Source of the DNA: Ruminococcus sp. zg-924
GTDB lineage: Bacteria > Bacillota > Clostridia > Oscillospirales > Acutalibacteraceae
Length of the DNA: 64,000 bases
Assembly (NCBI RefSeq): GCF_024433635.1
Contig: NZ_WNJZ01000001.1
Location: forward strand, 1 to 64,000
Direction: 5' to 3'
The notes under the pieces were generated by a model, which had not been told where the DNA came from, searched no databases, and saw only the letters and a program-made list of their open reading frames with translations. The translations under genes were made by a program, and so were the position numbers. Below, in pieces: positions 7,588 to 16,681 of the stretch. Each line of letters opens with the position of its first letter. Position 1 is the stretch's first letter.

Positions 7588-8127
7588 ATGGATACAGCAA
7601 ATACAGTAAAAAGAAGCGCTACATATTCAATAGTGCTCACAGCGTTATTCGCTGCGTTAACTGCAGTATTTTCACAGATTGCTATTCCAATTGGTCCTGT
7701 GCCGATTAACCTTGCAATGTTTTCGGTTTTTGTTGCAGGCGGACTTCTGGGAATAAGACGTGCAATGATAAGCCAGCTGGTTTATGTTTTGCTCGGTGCA
7801 GTCGGTGTTCCTGTTTTTGCAGGCTTTAAGGGTGGCTTTGCAGCTATTGCAGGTCCGACGGGCGGTTACATAATCGGATATATCCTTGCCGCAGGAACAA
7901 TAGCGCTTATCTGCCGTTTTTGGAACAAAAAGATTGTGGCTCTTGCCGTTGCAATGGTTGTCGGTCTTGCTGTTTGCTATTCCTTCGGTACAGCGTGGTT
8001 TGTAATTTCAACAGGCTCGCAGCTTTGGTATTCGCTTACAATTTGCGTGTTTCCGTTCCTTCCGGGCGATGCAGCAAAGATTATAGCTGCGGTTTTGCTT
8101 TGTTCAAGGCTTAAAAAGATTGTTTAA
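7588..8127 (+). CDS. bioY: biotin ECF transporter substrate-binding component BioY
   Basis: This 179-aa protein has six hydrophobic segments and the BioY signatures 'AQ/SQIAIPIGPVPI' (here 'FSQIAIPIGPVPINL', about 28-42) and 'GGFAAIAGPTGGYIIGY'. The first contributes to biotin binding. BioY is the S component of an energy-coupling-factor importer and needs EcfA/EcfT, which are not encoded here. A shared module elsewhere (group II ECF) is therefore implied. gaggggg sets the ATG. A strong promoter and a strong terminator make it monocistronic. Confidence 0.93.
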   Translation: MDTANTVKRSATYSIVLTALFAALTAVFSQIAIPIGPVPINLAMFSVFVAGGLLGIRRAMISQLVYVLLGAVGVPVFAGFKGGFAAIAGPTGGYIIGYILAAGTIALICRFWNKKIVALAVAMVVGLAVCYSFGTAWFVISTGSQLWYSLTICVFPFLPGDAAKIIAAVLLCSRLKKIV

Positions 8128-8148
8128 AATTTGAAAAAACTTTATTCG

Positions 8149-8176
8149 CTCCCGTGCTTTGGCACGGGAGTTTTTG
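8149..8176 (+). terminator. bioY terminator
   Basis: ctcccgtgc (8149-8157) pairs with gcacgggag (8162-8170), followed by TTTTT. Confidence 0.9.
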
Positions 8177-8204
8177 CGCTCAAAATATGTTCACATAAAT
8201 TCTA

Positions 8205-8233
8205 TTGACTTTTTATGGGATTAATTATATCAT
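8205..8233 (+). promoter_or_regulatory. sigma-A promoter of the FHA-FtsW/PBP operon
   Basis: TTGACT (8205-8210), 17 bp, TATCAT (8228-8233). An apparent TTG start at 8205 is actually the -35 box, which supports the GTG at 8265 as the true start. Confidence 0.7.
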
Positions 8234-8264
8234 CATAAGTAAGTATGATGAGGAGGTATACCCG

Positions 8265-9962
8265 GTGGATGAATTTCTGCAATCCTTAAATATTCAGGTT
8301 ATTACCGACATCGCAATTGTTGCGCTTAGAATATTAATCCCGTTGCTTGGGATAATCGTTGTGTTTCAGTGCTATTCGTCAATGCGCCGCCAGCGTAGGG
8401 ACGAAAAGCCGCTTATAATGCTTGAAAATACTGCAACCGGAGAGGTTTTGCCTGTGCTTTGCTGGGAAAATTCTATTGGCAGAGCTAATAGAAACGATAT
8501 TGTAATTGCTGATGACCTTGCTGTTTCGAGAGAGCACTGCGTTATTTTGCGCCGTAAGGAAGGCTGGTTTATCAGTGACACCGGCTCAAAGACGGGTACG
8601 TTTGTTAACGGCGAGCAAACGCAGGGCAGAGTACCGATTTTTATAAACGATGAAATAAAAATCGGCAAGGATACCTTCATTTTAAAACGCGCACAGGATT
8701 ATACAATAACGAACCGTTCATGGTTTATTAAGAAAGAGGGCAGCAAGGAGGGCATTGCGCCGTTTGCGCTGATGATGCTCATCTCTATTTTTACTCTGTT
8801 TATGGCTGCCGAGGCTTGCTTGTCGATAGAGGCTAACGACTTTCAGCCGCTTGTGGTTTATGCAGCGTTTATGGCGGTAGCGTGGATTTTCTATATTGTT
8901 TCAACAAAGGTGTTTAAGCGAGTCGGCTTTGAGCTTGAGGGACTTGCCCTGTTTTTGACCGGCATAGGCGTAATGCTGTCGGTACGGCAGGGGCTTCACC
9001 AGACCTATGTTCAGATAATAGCCTGCGCTATCGGTATGGCATTCTTCTGTTTTATGATAAAATTCCTGCAAAATCCCGACAGAGTTAATAAATGGCGGCT
9101 TGCCATAATGATAATAGCAGTAGGATTTTTGGCGGTTAATATTGTTTTCGGTACTATAAGAGGCGGTGCGGCAAACTGGATTATGATAGGCGGAGTGTCA
9201 ATTCAGCCGTCCGAGTTTGTCAAGATAGCGTATATATTTGTAGGTGCGTCTGCACTTGACCAATTGCAGACGAAAAAGAACTTTATTGTATTTATTATAT
9301 TCTCGGCAATATGCATCGGCGCACTGTTTATAATGAGCGATTTCGGCACAGCGCTTATCTTCTTCGGCACATTTATTATGATTTCAATAGTGCGTTCGGG
9401 CGACTACAAAACTGTTGTTGTGTCAATAGTCGGCGCAATATTTGGCGGATTACTTATTTTGCGTTTCAAGCCGTACATTGCCGACCGCTTTTCAGGTTGG
9501 GGCAAGGCGTTTGAAAATTCTGATAATAGCCTTGGGTATCAGACTGCAAGGGTGCTTACTTATGCCGCAAGCGGCGGACTTTTCGGATGCGGACTTGGCA
9601 ATGGTTATTTAAAATATGTCGGTGCGTCTGAAAGCGACCTTGTTTTCGGACTTGTCTGTGAGGAGCTTGGGCTTATAGTTGCCTTGACTATTGCTGTTTC
9701 AATCGGCGGCTTGTTCTTCTACGCCCGTGCTATCACAACAAAGAGCCGCTCAACCTTCTATTCAATTTCAGCCTGCTGCGCCGCAGGGCTTCTTGTTTTG
9801 CAGTCGTCGCTAAATATCTTCGGCGCAACGGATATTCTGCCGCTTACAGGCGTTACGCTGCCGTTTATCAGCGTTGGTGGTTCAAGTATGATAGCCTGCT
9901 GGGGCTTGCTTGCATTTATAAAGGCGGCTGACGAGAGAACATATTCGATAAAGAAAAGATAA
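8265..9962 (+). CDS. FHA domain fused to FtsW/RodA/SpoVE-family glycosyltransferase
   Basis: From the GTG at 8265 (preceded by gaggaggt) this is 565 aa. After one N-terminal membrane segment there is an FHA domain at about residues 50-130, with 'SIGRANRNDIVIADDLAVSREH' and 'SDTGSKTGTFVNGE', the phosphothreonine-binding GR...SxxH pattern. The rest is a SEDS protein with about ten membrane segments, containing 'GGVSIQPSEFVKI', 'SDFGTALIFFGTF' and 'PLTGVTLPFISVGGSSM', the FtsW/RodA/SpoVE signatures. SEDS proteins polymerise peptidoglycan glycan strands with a partner class B PBP, which is the next gene (29 bases on). The FHA domain suggests control by Ser/Thr phosphorylation. No kinase or phosphatase gene is in the window. 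Confidence 0.9.
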   Translation: MDEFLQSLNIQVITDIAIVALRILIPLLGIIVVFQCYSSMRRQRRDEKPLIMLENTATGEVLPVLCWENSIGRANRNDIVIADDLAVSREHCVILRRKEGWFISDTGSKTGTFVNGEQTQGRVPIFINDEIKIGKDTFILKRAQDYTITNRSWFIKKEGSKEGIAPFALMMLISIFTLFMAAEACLSIEANDFQPLVVYAAFMAVAWIFYIVSTKVFKRVGFELEGLALFLTGIGVMLSVRQGLHQTYVQIIACAIGMAFFCFMIKFLQNPDRVNKWRLAIMIIAVGFLAVNIVFGTIRGGAANWIMIGGVSIQPSEFVKIAYIFVGASALDQLQTKKNFIVFIIFSAICIGALFIMSDFGTALIFFGTFIMISIVRSGDYKTVVVSIVGAIFGGLLILRFKPYIADRFSGWGKAFENSDNSLGYQTARVLTYAASGGLFGCGLGNGYLKYVGASESDLVFGLVCEELGLIVALTIAVSIGGLFFYARAITTKSRSTFYSISACCAAGLLVLQSSLNIFGATDILPLTGVTLPFISVGGSSMIACWGLLAFIKAADERTYSIKKR

Positions 9963-9991
9963 ATTAATTTGGGAAGGAATGTGAGAGTATA

Positions 9992-11377
9992 ATGAAACAG
10001 GTAAGAACACGCTCAATGTTTGTGTTTGTTCTTGTGCTTTTGTTCTTTGCCGGAATAATCTATTTTACTGTAAATATATGCATTAATGCCGATTCATGGG
10101 TTCAGCACAGCTACAACGGTCATACTTCGGGCAGTGGCGGACTTGAAAAGGCAGGAAAGATTTTTGACCGCAACGGTGTTGTTCTTGCGCAGACGGTTGA
10201 CGGCAGCCGAATTTACAACGAGGATTATGATACTCGACTGTCAACGCTCCACGTTGTTGGCGACAACAGTCTTAATATTTCAACGGCGGTTCAAAGCGTT
10301 TACCGTTCGGAGTTGACAGGCTTTTCGTACATCTGGGGTCTTGAGATGCCGCAGAGCTTCAGGGGCGGCAATAATCTTACGCTTACAATTGACAGTGATG
10401 CCTGCAAAACGGCTTACAACGCTCTTGGCGGTATGAACGGCGCAGTTGTGGTAATGAATTATAAAACTGGTGAAATTCTTTGCTCGGTAAGCTGTAAGAC
10501 CTATGACCCGCAGAATCCGCCGGAGCTAACTGAGGAAAACGAGAGCGAGTATGACGGCGCATATTTAAATCATGTGCTTTCATCAAGCTATACGCCCGGC
10601 TCAATTTTTAAGATTGTGACAGCGGCGGCTGCTTTAGAGAATATGCCCGATATTGATAGCCGTACCTTTGAATGTAACGGCAGTGCTATAATAGGCGGCG
10701 AGGAAGTTACCTGTATGGCGCATCACGGAACGATTAACCTTGACGACGGCTTAGCGCAGTCGTGCAATATCGTTTTTGCACAGCTTGCATATGAACTTGG
10801 CAGAGATAAGATGACGGCAGCGGCTAACGAGCTTGGAGTTAATTCAAGCTATGATATAGGTCACGCTCCGACAGTGAAGGGTCAGTATGACGTTAAAAAT
10901 GCAAGTGACAATGACCTTGCGTGGAGCGGTATAGGACAGTACACCGACCTTACAAACCCAATGCAAATGTGTATTTTGATGAGTGCTATTGCCAACGGCG
11001 GCAACCGTGCCGAGCCGTATTATGTACAGAGCATAAGCGGCAGCGATTATTCGCCCTTTACCGGCACAGAGCAAAGCGGAAAGGCTATGCTTAAAAGCAG
11101 TACGGCACAGAAGCTTAACGATATGATGAGATATACCGTATCATCAAATTACGGCGATTATATGTTTGGCGGAAACCTTACTGTCTGCGCTAAGACAGGT
11201 ACAGCAGAGGTTAAGGAGGGTGAGAGCAACGACGCATGGATAGTAGGCTTCACCCGTGACGAGGATGTACCGCTTGCCTTTGCGGTAGTGGTAGAGGACG
11301 GCAACTTCGGACTTACCACAGCAGGGCCGGTTGCCTCGGCGGCAATTCAGGCTTGCGCTCAAACGCTGAGAAACTAA
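9992..11377 (+). CDS. class B penicillin-binding protein (transpeptidase)
   Basis: This 461-aa protein has one N-terminal membrane anchor (about 9-30). Its transpeptidase domain carries all three active-site motifs: S204-IFK (S-x-x-K, in 'YTPGSIFKIV'), S257-C-N259, and K401-TGT. It cross-links peptidoglycan peptides on the outer membrane face. The N-terminal dimerisation region is short, as in the PbpA-type PBPs paired with RodA/FtsW in Actinobacteria and Clostridia. It is co-transcribed with the FHA-SEDS gene, its likely glycosyltransferase partner. 'ggaagga' precedes the start. A terminator follows. Confidence 0.92.
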   Translation: MKQVRTRSMFVFVLVLLFFAGIIYFTVNICINADSWVQHSYNGHTSGSGGLEKAGKIFDRNGVVLAQTVDGSRIYNEDYDTRLSTLHVVGDNSLNISTAVQSVYRSELTGFSYIWGLEMPQSFRGGNNLTLTIDSDACKTAYNALGGMNGAVVVMNYKTGEILCSVSCKTYDPQNPPELTEENESEYDGAYLNHVLSSSYTPGSIFKIVTAAAALENMPDIDSRTFECNGSAIIGGEEVTCMAHHGTINLDDGLAQSCNIVFAQLAYELGRDKMTAAANELGVNSSYDIGHAPTVKGQYDVKNASDNDLAWSGIGQYTDLTNPMQMCILMSAIANGGNRAEPYYVQSISGSDYSPFTGTEQSGKAMLKSSTAQKLNDMMRYTVSSNYGDYMFGGNLTVCAKTGTAEVKEGESNDAWIVGFTRDEDVPLAFAVVVEDGNFGLTTAGPVASAAIQACAQTLRN

Positions 11378-11451
11378 GAGCTTTCAGGCAAGGCTTAGCC
11401 GCTTCAAACAGCAAAAAGCTTGTGCAGTTGGACTTTGAAGTAAAATAAATT

Positions 11452-11497
11452 ACAGGTGCGGCGGTCAGCAAATTGGCAGCTGCACCTGTTTTTTTAG
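11452..11497 (+). terminator. terminator of the SEDS-PBP operon
   Basis: acaggtgc (11452-11459) pairs with gcacctgt (11482-11489), with an inner helix, followed by T7. Confidence 0.85.
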
Positions 11498-11587
11498 GCA
11501 GAATATTTCGGCAAAGTATAAAATTCAAAATGTTAACAATTAATTTATGCGTTTTTTTAAATAAGTAATGAAATTTACGAAATGATG

Positions 11588-11596
11588 TGGTATAAT
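11588..11596 (+). promoter_or_regulatory. extended -10 promoter of secA
   Basis: TGGTATAAT at 11588-11596 with no convincing -35 hexamer. It is the only promoter-like element between the PBP terminator and secA. Confidence 0.45.
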
Positions 11597-11683
11597 TAAA
11601 CGTATTAGTGTGGGCAAGCACTGTTTGGAGCCTGTAAAAACGATTATTGAGCTTGTTCATATAAAGAGAAAAGGAATGATACT

Positions 11684-14596
11684 ATGGCGAATTTTCTTAA
11701 AGCCATGTTTGGCAATTACAGTAAGAGAGAAGTAAAGAGAGTTAAGCCTCTTTGCGACAAGGTTCTTGAGCTTGAAAGCAAATATCAGCCGATGAGCGAT
11801 AAGGAGCTTAAGGAGCAGACCAGCATACTTAAGGAAAGACTTAAAAACGGCGAAACAACAGATGATATTCTGACAGACGCATTTGCCGTTTGCCGTGAGG
11901 CTTCATACAGAGTTTTAGGTATGAAGCACTTTCCGGTACAGATTATTGGCGGAATCATACTTCATCAGGGCAGAATTGCAGAGATGAAAACAGGTGAAGG
12001 TAAAACCTTGGTTGCTACTCTGCCGGCATACTTAAACGGCTTGACAGGCGAGGGTGTTCATATTGTTACGGTCAACGATTACCTTGCACGCCGTGACTCA
12101 GAGTGGATGGGCAAGCTTTACCGTTGGCTTGGCTTAAGCGTTGGACTTATTGTTCACGATTTGGCGAACGATTTGAGAAAGAAAGCTTATGCCGCTGACA
12201 TTACCTACGGCACAAATAATGAGCTTGGCTTTGACTACCTGCGTGATAATATGGTTGTTTACAAGGATAGAAAGGTTCAGAGAGGTCACGCCTTTGCAGT
12301 TGTCGATGAGGTTGACTCAATCCTCATAGACGAGGCGAGAACTCCGCTTATTATTTCAGGTCAGGGCGACAAGTCAACCGATTTGTATGAGAGAGCAGAC
12401 GCTCTTGCAAGAACTATGAAGTGCAAGAAGTTTGCTGAAATCGACAGCAAGGAGGACAATGACGATTACTACAAGGAGCACGGAATTGAATATATAGTTG
12501 ACGAAAAGGCTAAGAGCGCAACACTGACTCCCCTTGGCGTTAAAAGGGCTGAGAGTTACTTTGGCATTGAAAACCTCACAGACCCGGACAACCTAACAAT
12601 TCAGCATCACGTAAATCAGGCTATCAAGGCTTACGGAATTATGCAGAAGGATATAGACTATGTTGTTAAGGACAACGAGGTTATCATAGTTGACGAATTC
12701 ACAGGTCGTCTGATGTACGGCAGACGTTATAATGAGGGACTTCATCAGGCTATTGAGGCTAAGGAAGGCGTTAAGATTGCAAACGAAAGCAAAACTCTTG
12801 CTACAATAACCTTCCAGAATTACTTCCGTCTTTACAAGAAGCTTTCCGGTATGACCGGTACCGCTATGACAGAGGAGGAGGAATTCAGAGAGATTTACAA
12901 GCTTGATGTTGTTGAAATCCCAACAAACAAGCCTGTTGCCCGCGAGGACTTGCCGGACGCTATCTTTAAGACCGAGGAGGGCAAGTTCAACGCAGTTATC
13001 AACGATATTATCGAGTGCCATGAAAAGGGCCAGCCGGTACTTGTAGGCACAATATCAATTGAGAAGTCTGAGCATTTGAGCGCAATGCTCAAGCGCAGAG
13101 GAATCAAGCACAACGTATTGAATGCTAAGCACCACGAAAAGGAAGCAGAGATAGTAGCACAGGCAGGTAAAAAGGGCGCTGTTACAATTGCCACAAATAT
13201 GGCAGGTCGTGGTACTGATATTATCCTCGGCGGTAATGCTGAGTATCTTGCAAAGGCTGAAATGCGCCGTATGCAGATGCCGGAGGAGATAATTGCCGAG
13301 TCAACCGCATTTGGAGATACTGATGACGAAGAGATTTTGGAGGCAAGAAGAATTTTTGCCGAGCTTAATGCAAAATATAAGAATGAAATTAAGGACGAGG
13401 CAGAAGAGGTAAGAGCCGCAGGCGGTCTGTTCATTATGGGTACAGAGCGCCACGAGTCAAGACGAATTGACAACCAGCTCAGAGGACGTTCAGGCCGTCA
13501 GGGCGACCCGGGTAAGAGCCGCTTCTATCTGTCAACAGAGGACGATTTAATGCGTCTGTTTGGCGGAGAAAGAATGAAGGCTATTATGGAACGTCTTAAT
13601 GCTCCGGACGATGTTCCCCTCGAAAACAAGATGCTTTCAAATATTATTGAAAGCTCACAGCAGAAGGTTGAAAGCCGTAACTTTGCAATAAGAAAGAACG
13701 TACTTCAGTACGACGATGTTATGAATCGTCAGAGAGAGATTATCTATGCTCAGCGTGATCAGGTGCTTGACGGTGAGAACATAAAGGATCAGATTGTAAA
13801 GATGATTGAGCAGACAATTGAAAGCACAGTTAAATCTTTCTGCCCGGAGGATGTTTCACATGATATGTGGAATCTTGAAAGCCTCAGGGATTATTACCTT
13901 GGCTGGCTTATTGATGAAACAGAGATGAAGTATTCTGCCGACGAGCTTGAGGGTCTTGAGCAAATTGACCTTATCCGTGATCTTAACGATAAGGCGACGG
14001 AGCTTTACAAGGGCAACGAGGAGATTTTGCCTGAGGAAACAATGCGTGAGATGGAGCGTGTTTATCTGCTAAAAAATGTTGATACCTATTGGATGGATCA
14101 CATTGACGCTATGGAGCAGCTTAAGCAGGGCATTAGACTTCGTGCATACGGTCAGAGAGATCCGGTTGTTGAATACCGTTTCGAGGGCTTTGATATGTTC
14201 GACCAGATGATTGCAACAATTCGTGAGAATACTGTCAAGATGGTGCTTGTAGCACCAAGGAGAATTCTTGCAATACAAAAGCAGCAGGCTGAGATGCAGC
14301 GCCTTGCAATGGAACAACGTGCAAAGGCGGAGGCTGCAGCTAAGCAGGCACAGGCAAGACAGGCGGCTGTGCAGGAGCAGGCTCGTCAGGCAGCGGCTCA
14401 GACACAGCAGAATCAGAAGCTTAATGTTGTGTTCAAGCGAGAGCAGGTTGCAAAGCCAACCGCAACAAGCGGCGACGGAACAGACAGCGCAAATAAGACT
14501 GTAAGAAAAACAGCAAAGCAAAAGGTTGGGCGCAACGACCCGTGTCCGTGCGGCAGCGGCAAAAAATATAAGAAGTGCTGCGGCAGGGATGAGTAA
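11684..14596 (+). CDS. secA: preprotein translocase ATPase SecA
   Basis: This 970-aa motor drives preproteins through SecYEG. Walker A '[14 protein letters not shown]' is at about residues 101-114 and the DEAD-box-like '[17 protein letters not shown]' at about 208-224. Later come '[10 protein letters not shown]', '[31 protein letters not shown]' and the helical scaffold '[21 protein letters not shown]'. The tail (about 865-940) is a long Q/A-rich linker, ending in the SEC-C zinc-binding motif '[18 protein letters not shown]', which also contacts SecB-like partners or ribosomes. At 970 aa it is somewhat longer than many Firmicute SecA proteins, the excess lying in an insertion near residues 250-270 and the Q/A linker. 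It stands alone with its own terminator. Confidence 0.97.
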   Translation: MANFLKAMFGNYSKREVKRVKPLCDKVLELESKYQPMSDKELKEQTSILKERLKNGETTDDILTDAFAVCREASYRVLGMKHFPVQIIGGIILHQGRIAEMKTGEGKTLVATLPAYLNGLTGEGVHIVTVNDYLARRDSEWMGKLYRWLGLSVGLIVHDLANDLRKKAYAADITYGTNNELGFDYLRDNMVVYKDRKVQRGHAFAVVDEVDSILIDEARTPLIISGQGDKSTDLYERADALARTMKCKKFAEIDSKEDNDDYYKEHGIEYIVDEKAKSATLTPLGVKRAESYFGIENLTDPDNLTIQHHVNQAIKAYGIMQKDIDYVVKDNEVIIVDEFTGRLMYGRRYNEGLHQAIEAKEGVKIANESKTLATITFQNYFRLYKKLSGMTGTAMTEEEEFREIYKLDVVEIPTNKPVAREDLPDAIFKTEEGKFNAVINDIIECHEKGQPVLVGTISIEKSEHLSAMLKRRGIKHNVLNAKHHEKEAEIVAQAGKKGAVTIATNMAGRGTDIILGGNAEYLAKAEMRRMQMPEEIIAESTAFGDTDDEEILEARRIFAELNAKYKNEIKDEAEEVRAAGGLFIMGTERHESRRIDNQLRGRSGRQGDPGKSRFYLSTEDDLMRLFGGERMKAIMERLNAPDDVPLENKMLSNIIESSQQKVESRNFAIRKNVLQYDDVMNRQREIIYAQRDQVLDGENIKDQIVKMIEQTIESTVKSFCPEDVSHDMWNLESLRDYYLGWLIDETEMKYSADELEGLEQIDLIRDLNDKATELYKGNEEILPEETMREMERVYLLKNVDTYWMDHIDAMEQLKQGIRLRAYGQRDPVVEYRFEGFDMFDQMIATIRENTVKMVLVAPRRILAIQKQQAEMQRLAMEQRAKAEAAAKQAQARQAAVQEQARQAAAQTQQNQKLNVVFKREQVAKPTATSGDGTDSANKTVRKTAKQKVGRNDPCPCGSGKKYKKCCGRDE

Positions 14597-14610
14597 AAGA
14601 TAAATTATAT

Positions 14611-14655
14611 AAGGCGAAAAACAGCTTAATTAAGCGGTTTTTCGCCTTATTTTTA
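14611..14655 (+). terminator. secA terminator
   Basis: aaggcgaaaaac (14611-14622) pairs with gtttttcgcctt (14637-14648), followed by atttttat. Confidence 0.85.
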
Positions 14656-14884
14656 TCTGAAAATGCAGTTTTTTTTGAAATAGTAAAACTTTGGTAAACT
14701 CTGATAGATAATTTATTTTAAAGATTTCAACTTTGCGTATTTTTAATAAAATCTTCAGGGGACAAAATTAGATTTGCATAAAAGAGGAATTGTTTTTTGT
14801 TGATAATTGTTAAAAATGATGCTGTAAAATCGGCATATTGCTAATTGTTAAGGCGTATTTTACAAAAATTATACAAATCTTTTG

Positions 14885-14912
14885 TTGACAATTCCGAAAA
14901 GCCTGCTATAAT
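14885..14912 (+). promoter_or_regulatory. sigma-A promoter of the 91-aa gene
   Basis: TTGACA (14885-14890), 16 bp, TATAAT (14907-14912); both hexamers match consensus fully. Confidence 0.75.
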
Positions 14913-15002
14913 ATAATCACAGGCAAGAGAAAAGCCTGAAGATAAAATCCGAAATGTGATTCAAGTCCAGAGTAGGCACGAATATTTAAGGAGGAATGTT
15001 TT

Positions 15003-15278
15003 ATGACACCGATTCTTGAACTTCATGACATCGACGTAACTAAATTCCTCGCCGTGCTTGACACTTGCGAGGGCAATGTATTTTTGGTTACAAGGGAAGG
15101 CGACCACCTCAACCTGAAGAGTAAGCTTTGCCAGCTTGTTGGTTTAACGCAGCTTATTGAGGGTGGTAAAATTGCAGAGGCTTACATCGTTTGCGAAAAC
15201 AAAGACGATGAGTCAAAACTGTTCAGATTCAATTTGCTTGGTGACACAGGCGATGCAGTAATCGAGAACAAAGATTAA
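15003..15278 (+). CDS. conserved-looking small soluble protein of unknown function (91 aa)
   Basis: I do not recognise a family. The protein (MTPILELHDIDVTKFLAVLD...) is acidic and apparently cytosolic, with no signal peptide or membrane segment. The pattern of short strands and helices suggests one compact alpha/beta domain: 'GNVFLVTREGDHLNLKS', 'QLVGLTQLIEGG', 'EAYIVCENKDDES'. Cys residues occur at 20, 38 and 59 but form no CxxC motif. 'aaggagg' gives a strong start. Consensus promoter hexamers and an immediate strong terminator make this a single-gene, probably well-expressed unit. Confidence 0.7.
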   Translation: MTPILELHDIDVTKFLAVLDTCEGNVFLVTREGDHLNLKSKLCQLVGLTQLIEGGKIAEAYIVCENKDDESKLFRFNLLGDTGDAVIENKD

Positions 15279-15326
15279 TCAGATTTCTCCATTTTTTGTT
15301 TTACCATTATTTCAAGAAATCCTATA

Positions 15327-15365
15327 CCACAAGGGGCTCGCTTCGGCGGGTCCCTTGTGGTTTTT
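15327..15365 (+). terminator. terminator of the 91-aa gene
   Basis: ccacaaggg (15327-15335) pairs with cccttgtgg (15352-15360), followed by TTTTT. Confidence 0.9.
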
Positions 15366-15369
15366 GCGG

Positions 15370-15420
15370 AAAAAATAACGGACTGTATCAAAGCTTAGCA
15401 AACAATGATACAGTCCGTTT
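15370..15420 (-). terminator. terminator of the serC-serA operon
   Basis: aacggactgtatca (15377-15390) pairs with tgatacagtccgtt (15406-15419), a perfect 14-bp stem. Read on the minus strand it is followed by ATTTTTT. Confidence 0.88.
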
Positions 15421-15495
15421 AGTTGTTAGTTATACAATACTTATATCTAATAAAACATATATAAATCTTTTTATTGACGATTAGTATAAATTGAC

Positions 15496-16656
15496 TTATT
15501 TAATAACTCTTACTCTTACAACATCGTCAATCTTTGCAATTTCTTCGCTGAGAGATTCATCAGCTCCGCTTGCGTCAACTACTGTGTAAGCGTAATCCTT
15601 TCTTGACTTGTTCTCCATATTTTCAACATTTGCGCCCTTGTCGCTGAGAACCTGGAGTGAACGCTGTAAAACAGAAGGAACATTCTTGTGGAGAATGCAG
15701 AAACGAATATCGCCCGATCTTGCCATGTTAACCTGCGGGAAGTTAACGCTGTTTGTAATGTTGCCGTTTTCAAGATAATCCTTAACCTCGTCGGCAGCCA
15801 TAGCGGCGCAGTTTTCTTCGCTTTCCGGAGTAGATGCACCAAGGTGCGGCATTGCGATAACACCCGGAACACCAAGAAGATCGTCTGTTGCAAAGTCTGT
15901 AACATAGCTTGCAATTTTGCCGCTTTCAATTCCTGCAAGAACGTCTGTTGAGTTAACAAGGTCAGCTCTTGAGTAGTTGAGAATTCTTACGCCGTCCTTC
16001 ATCTTTGCGATGTTCTCAGCACAGATAACGTGCTTTGTGTCCGGCGTAAGCGGAACGTGAACAGTAATATAATCGCTCTGCGCGAAAATCTCATCAAGTG
16101 TTATGCAGTGAGCCATTGACGGTGAAAGTTTGAGTGCGCCGTCAACAGAGAGGAACGGATCATAGCCGCAAACCTTCATTCCGAGAGCTGCAGCAGCGTT
16201 TGCAACCAAAGCGCCGATTGCGCCAAGACCTATAACGCCGAGCGTCTTGCCCTTGATTTCAGGGCCTGCATATGCGCTTTTGCCCTTTTCAACCATCTTG
16301 CCAACCTGGTCGCCGTTGCCCTTGAGTGTTTTTGCCCACTCAATGCCGTCAACAATCTTTCTTGAGCTTAACAGAAGACCTGCAATAACAAGCTCCTTAA
16401 CTGCGTTGGCGTTAGCACCCGGTGTGTTGAACACAACAATGCCGTTTTCGCTGCACTTGTCAATTGGAATGTTGTTAACGCCTGCGCCTGCTCTTGCAAT
16501 AGCAAGAAGGCTTTTGGGCAGCTCCATATCGTGCATTGATGCACTTCTTACGAGCACTGCATCCGGATTTTCAATATCGTCGCCACAGGTGAAGCCGTCG
16601 CCAAGACGGTTAAGACCTATCGGAGAGATTTTGTTTAAGGTTTTGATATTATACAT
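15496..16656 (-). CDS. serA: D-3-phosphoglycerate dehydrogenase
   Basis: This 386-aa protein catalyses the first step of serine synthesis, oxidising 3-phosphoglycerate with NAD. 'IARAGAGVNNIPID' and 'NTPGANANAVKELVI' are substrate-domain motifs. 'LGVIGLGAIGALVANAAAALG' (about 138-158) is the Rossmann NAD site, and 'DFATDDLLG...AMPHLGASTPESEENC' carries the catalytic His. About 75 C-terminal residues ('DIRFCILHKNVPSVLQRS...') look like a regulatory ACT domain, which in relatives binds serine. AAGGAG precedes the ATG. It lies 25 bases after serC, in one operon. Confidence 0.93.
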   Translation of the reverse strand: MYNIKTLNKISPIGLNRLGDGFTCGDDIENPDAVLVRSASMHDMELPKSLLAIARAGAGVNNIPIDKCSENGIVVFNTPGANANAVKELVIAGLLLSSRKIVDGIEWAKTLKGNGDQVGKMVEKGKSAYAGPEIKGKTLGVIGLGAIGALVANAAAALGMKVCGYDPFLSVDGALKLSPSMAHCITLDEIFAQSDYITVHVPLTPDTKHVICAENIAKMKDGVRILNYSRADLVNSTDVLAGIESGKIASYVTDFATDDLLGVPGVIAMPHLGASTPESEENCAAMAADEVKDYLENGNITNSVNFPQVNMARSGDIRFCILHKNVPSVLQRSLQVLSDKGANVENMENKSRKDYAYTVVDASGADESLSEEIAKIDDVVRVRVIK

Positions 16657-16681
16657 TGTGATACTCCTTATTCAGCCAAGC

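Larger units (their letters stand above)
11378..11683. other. intergenic region before secA
   Basis: This 306-base gap contains the PBP terminator (11452-11497) and an extended -10 element (TGGTATAAT, 11588-11596) that probably drives secA, leaving a leader of about 80 bases. No small gene is evident. Confidence 0.55.
14597..15002. other. intergenic region between secA and the 91-aa gene
   Basis: This 406-base gap contains the secA terminator, then about 230 bases of very AT-rich DNA in which I see no gene, then a near-consensus promoter at 14885-14912 and a leader of about 80 bases. Confidence 0.55.

Noticed and set aside
12593-13473. Long minus-strand open frames inside secA
   Set aside because: They are shadows of the conserved SecA coding sequence caused by codon bias; no start signal.
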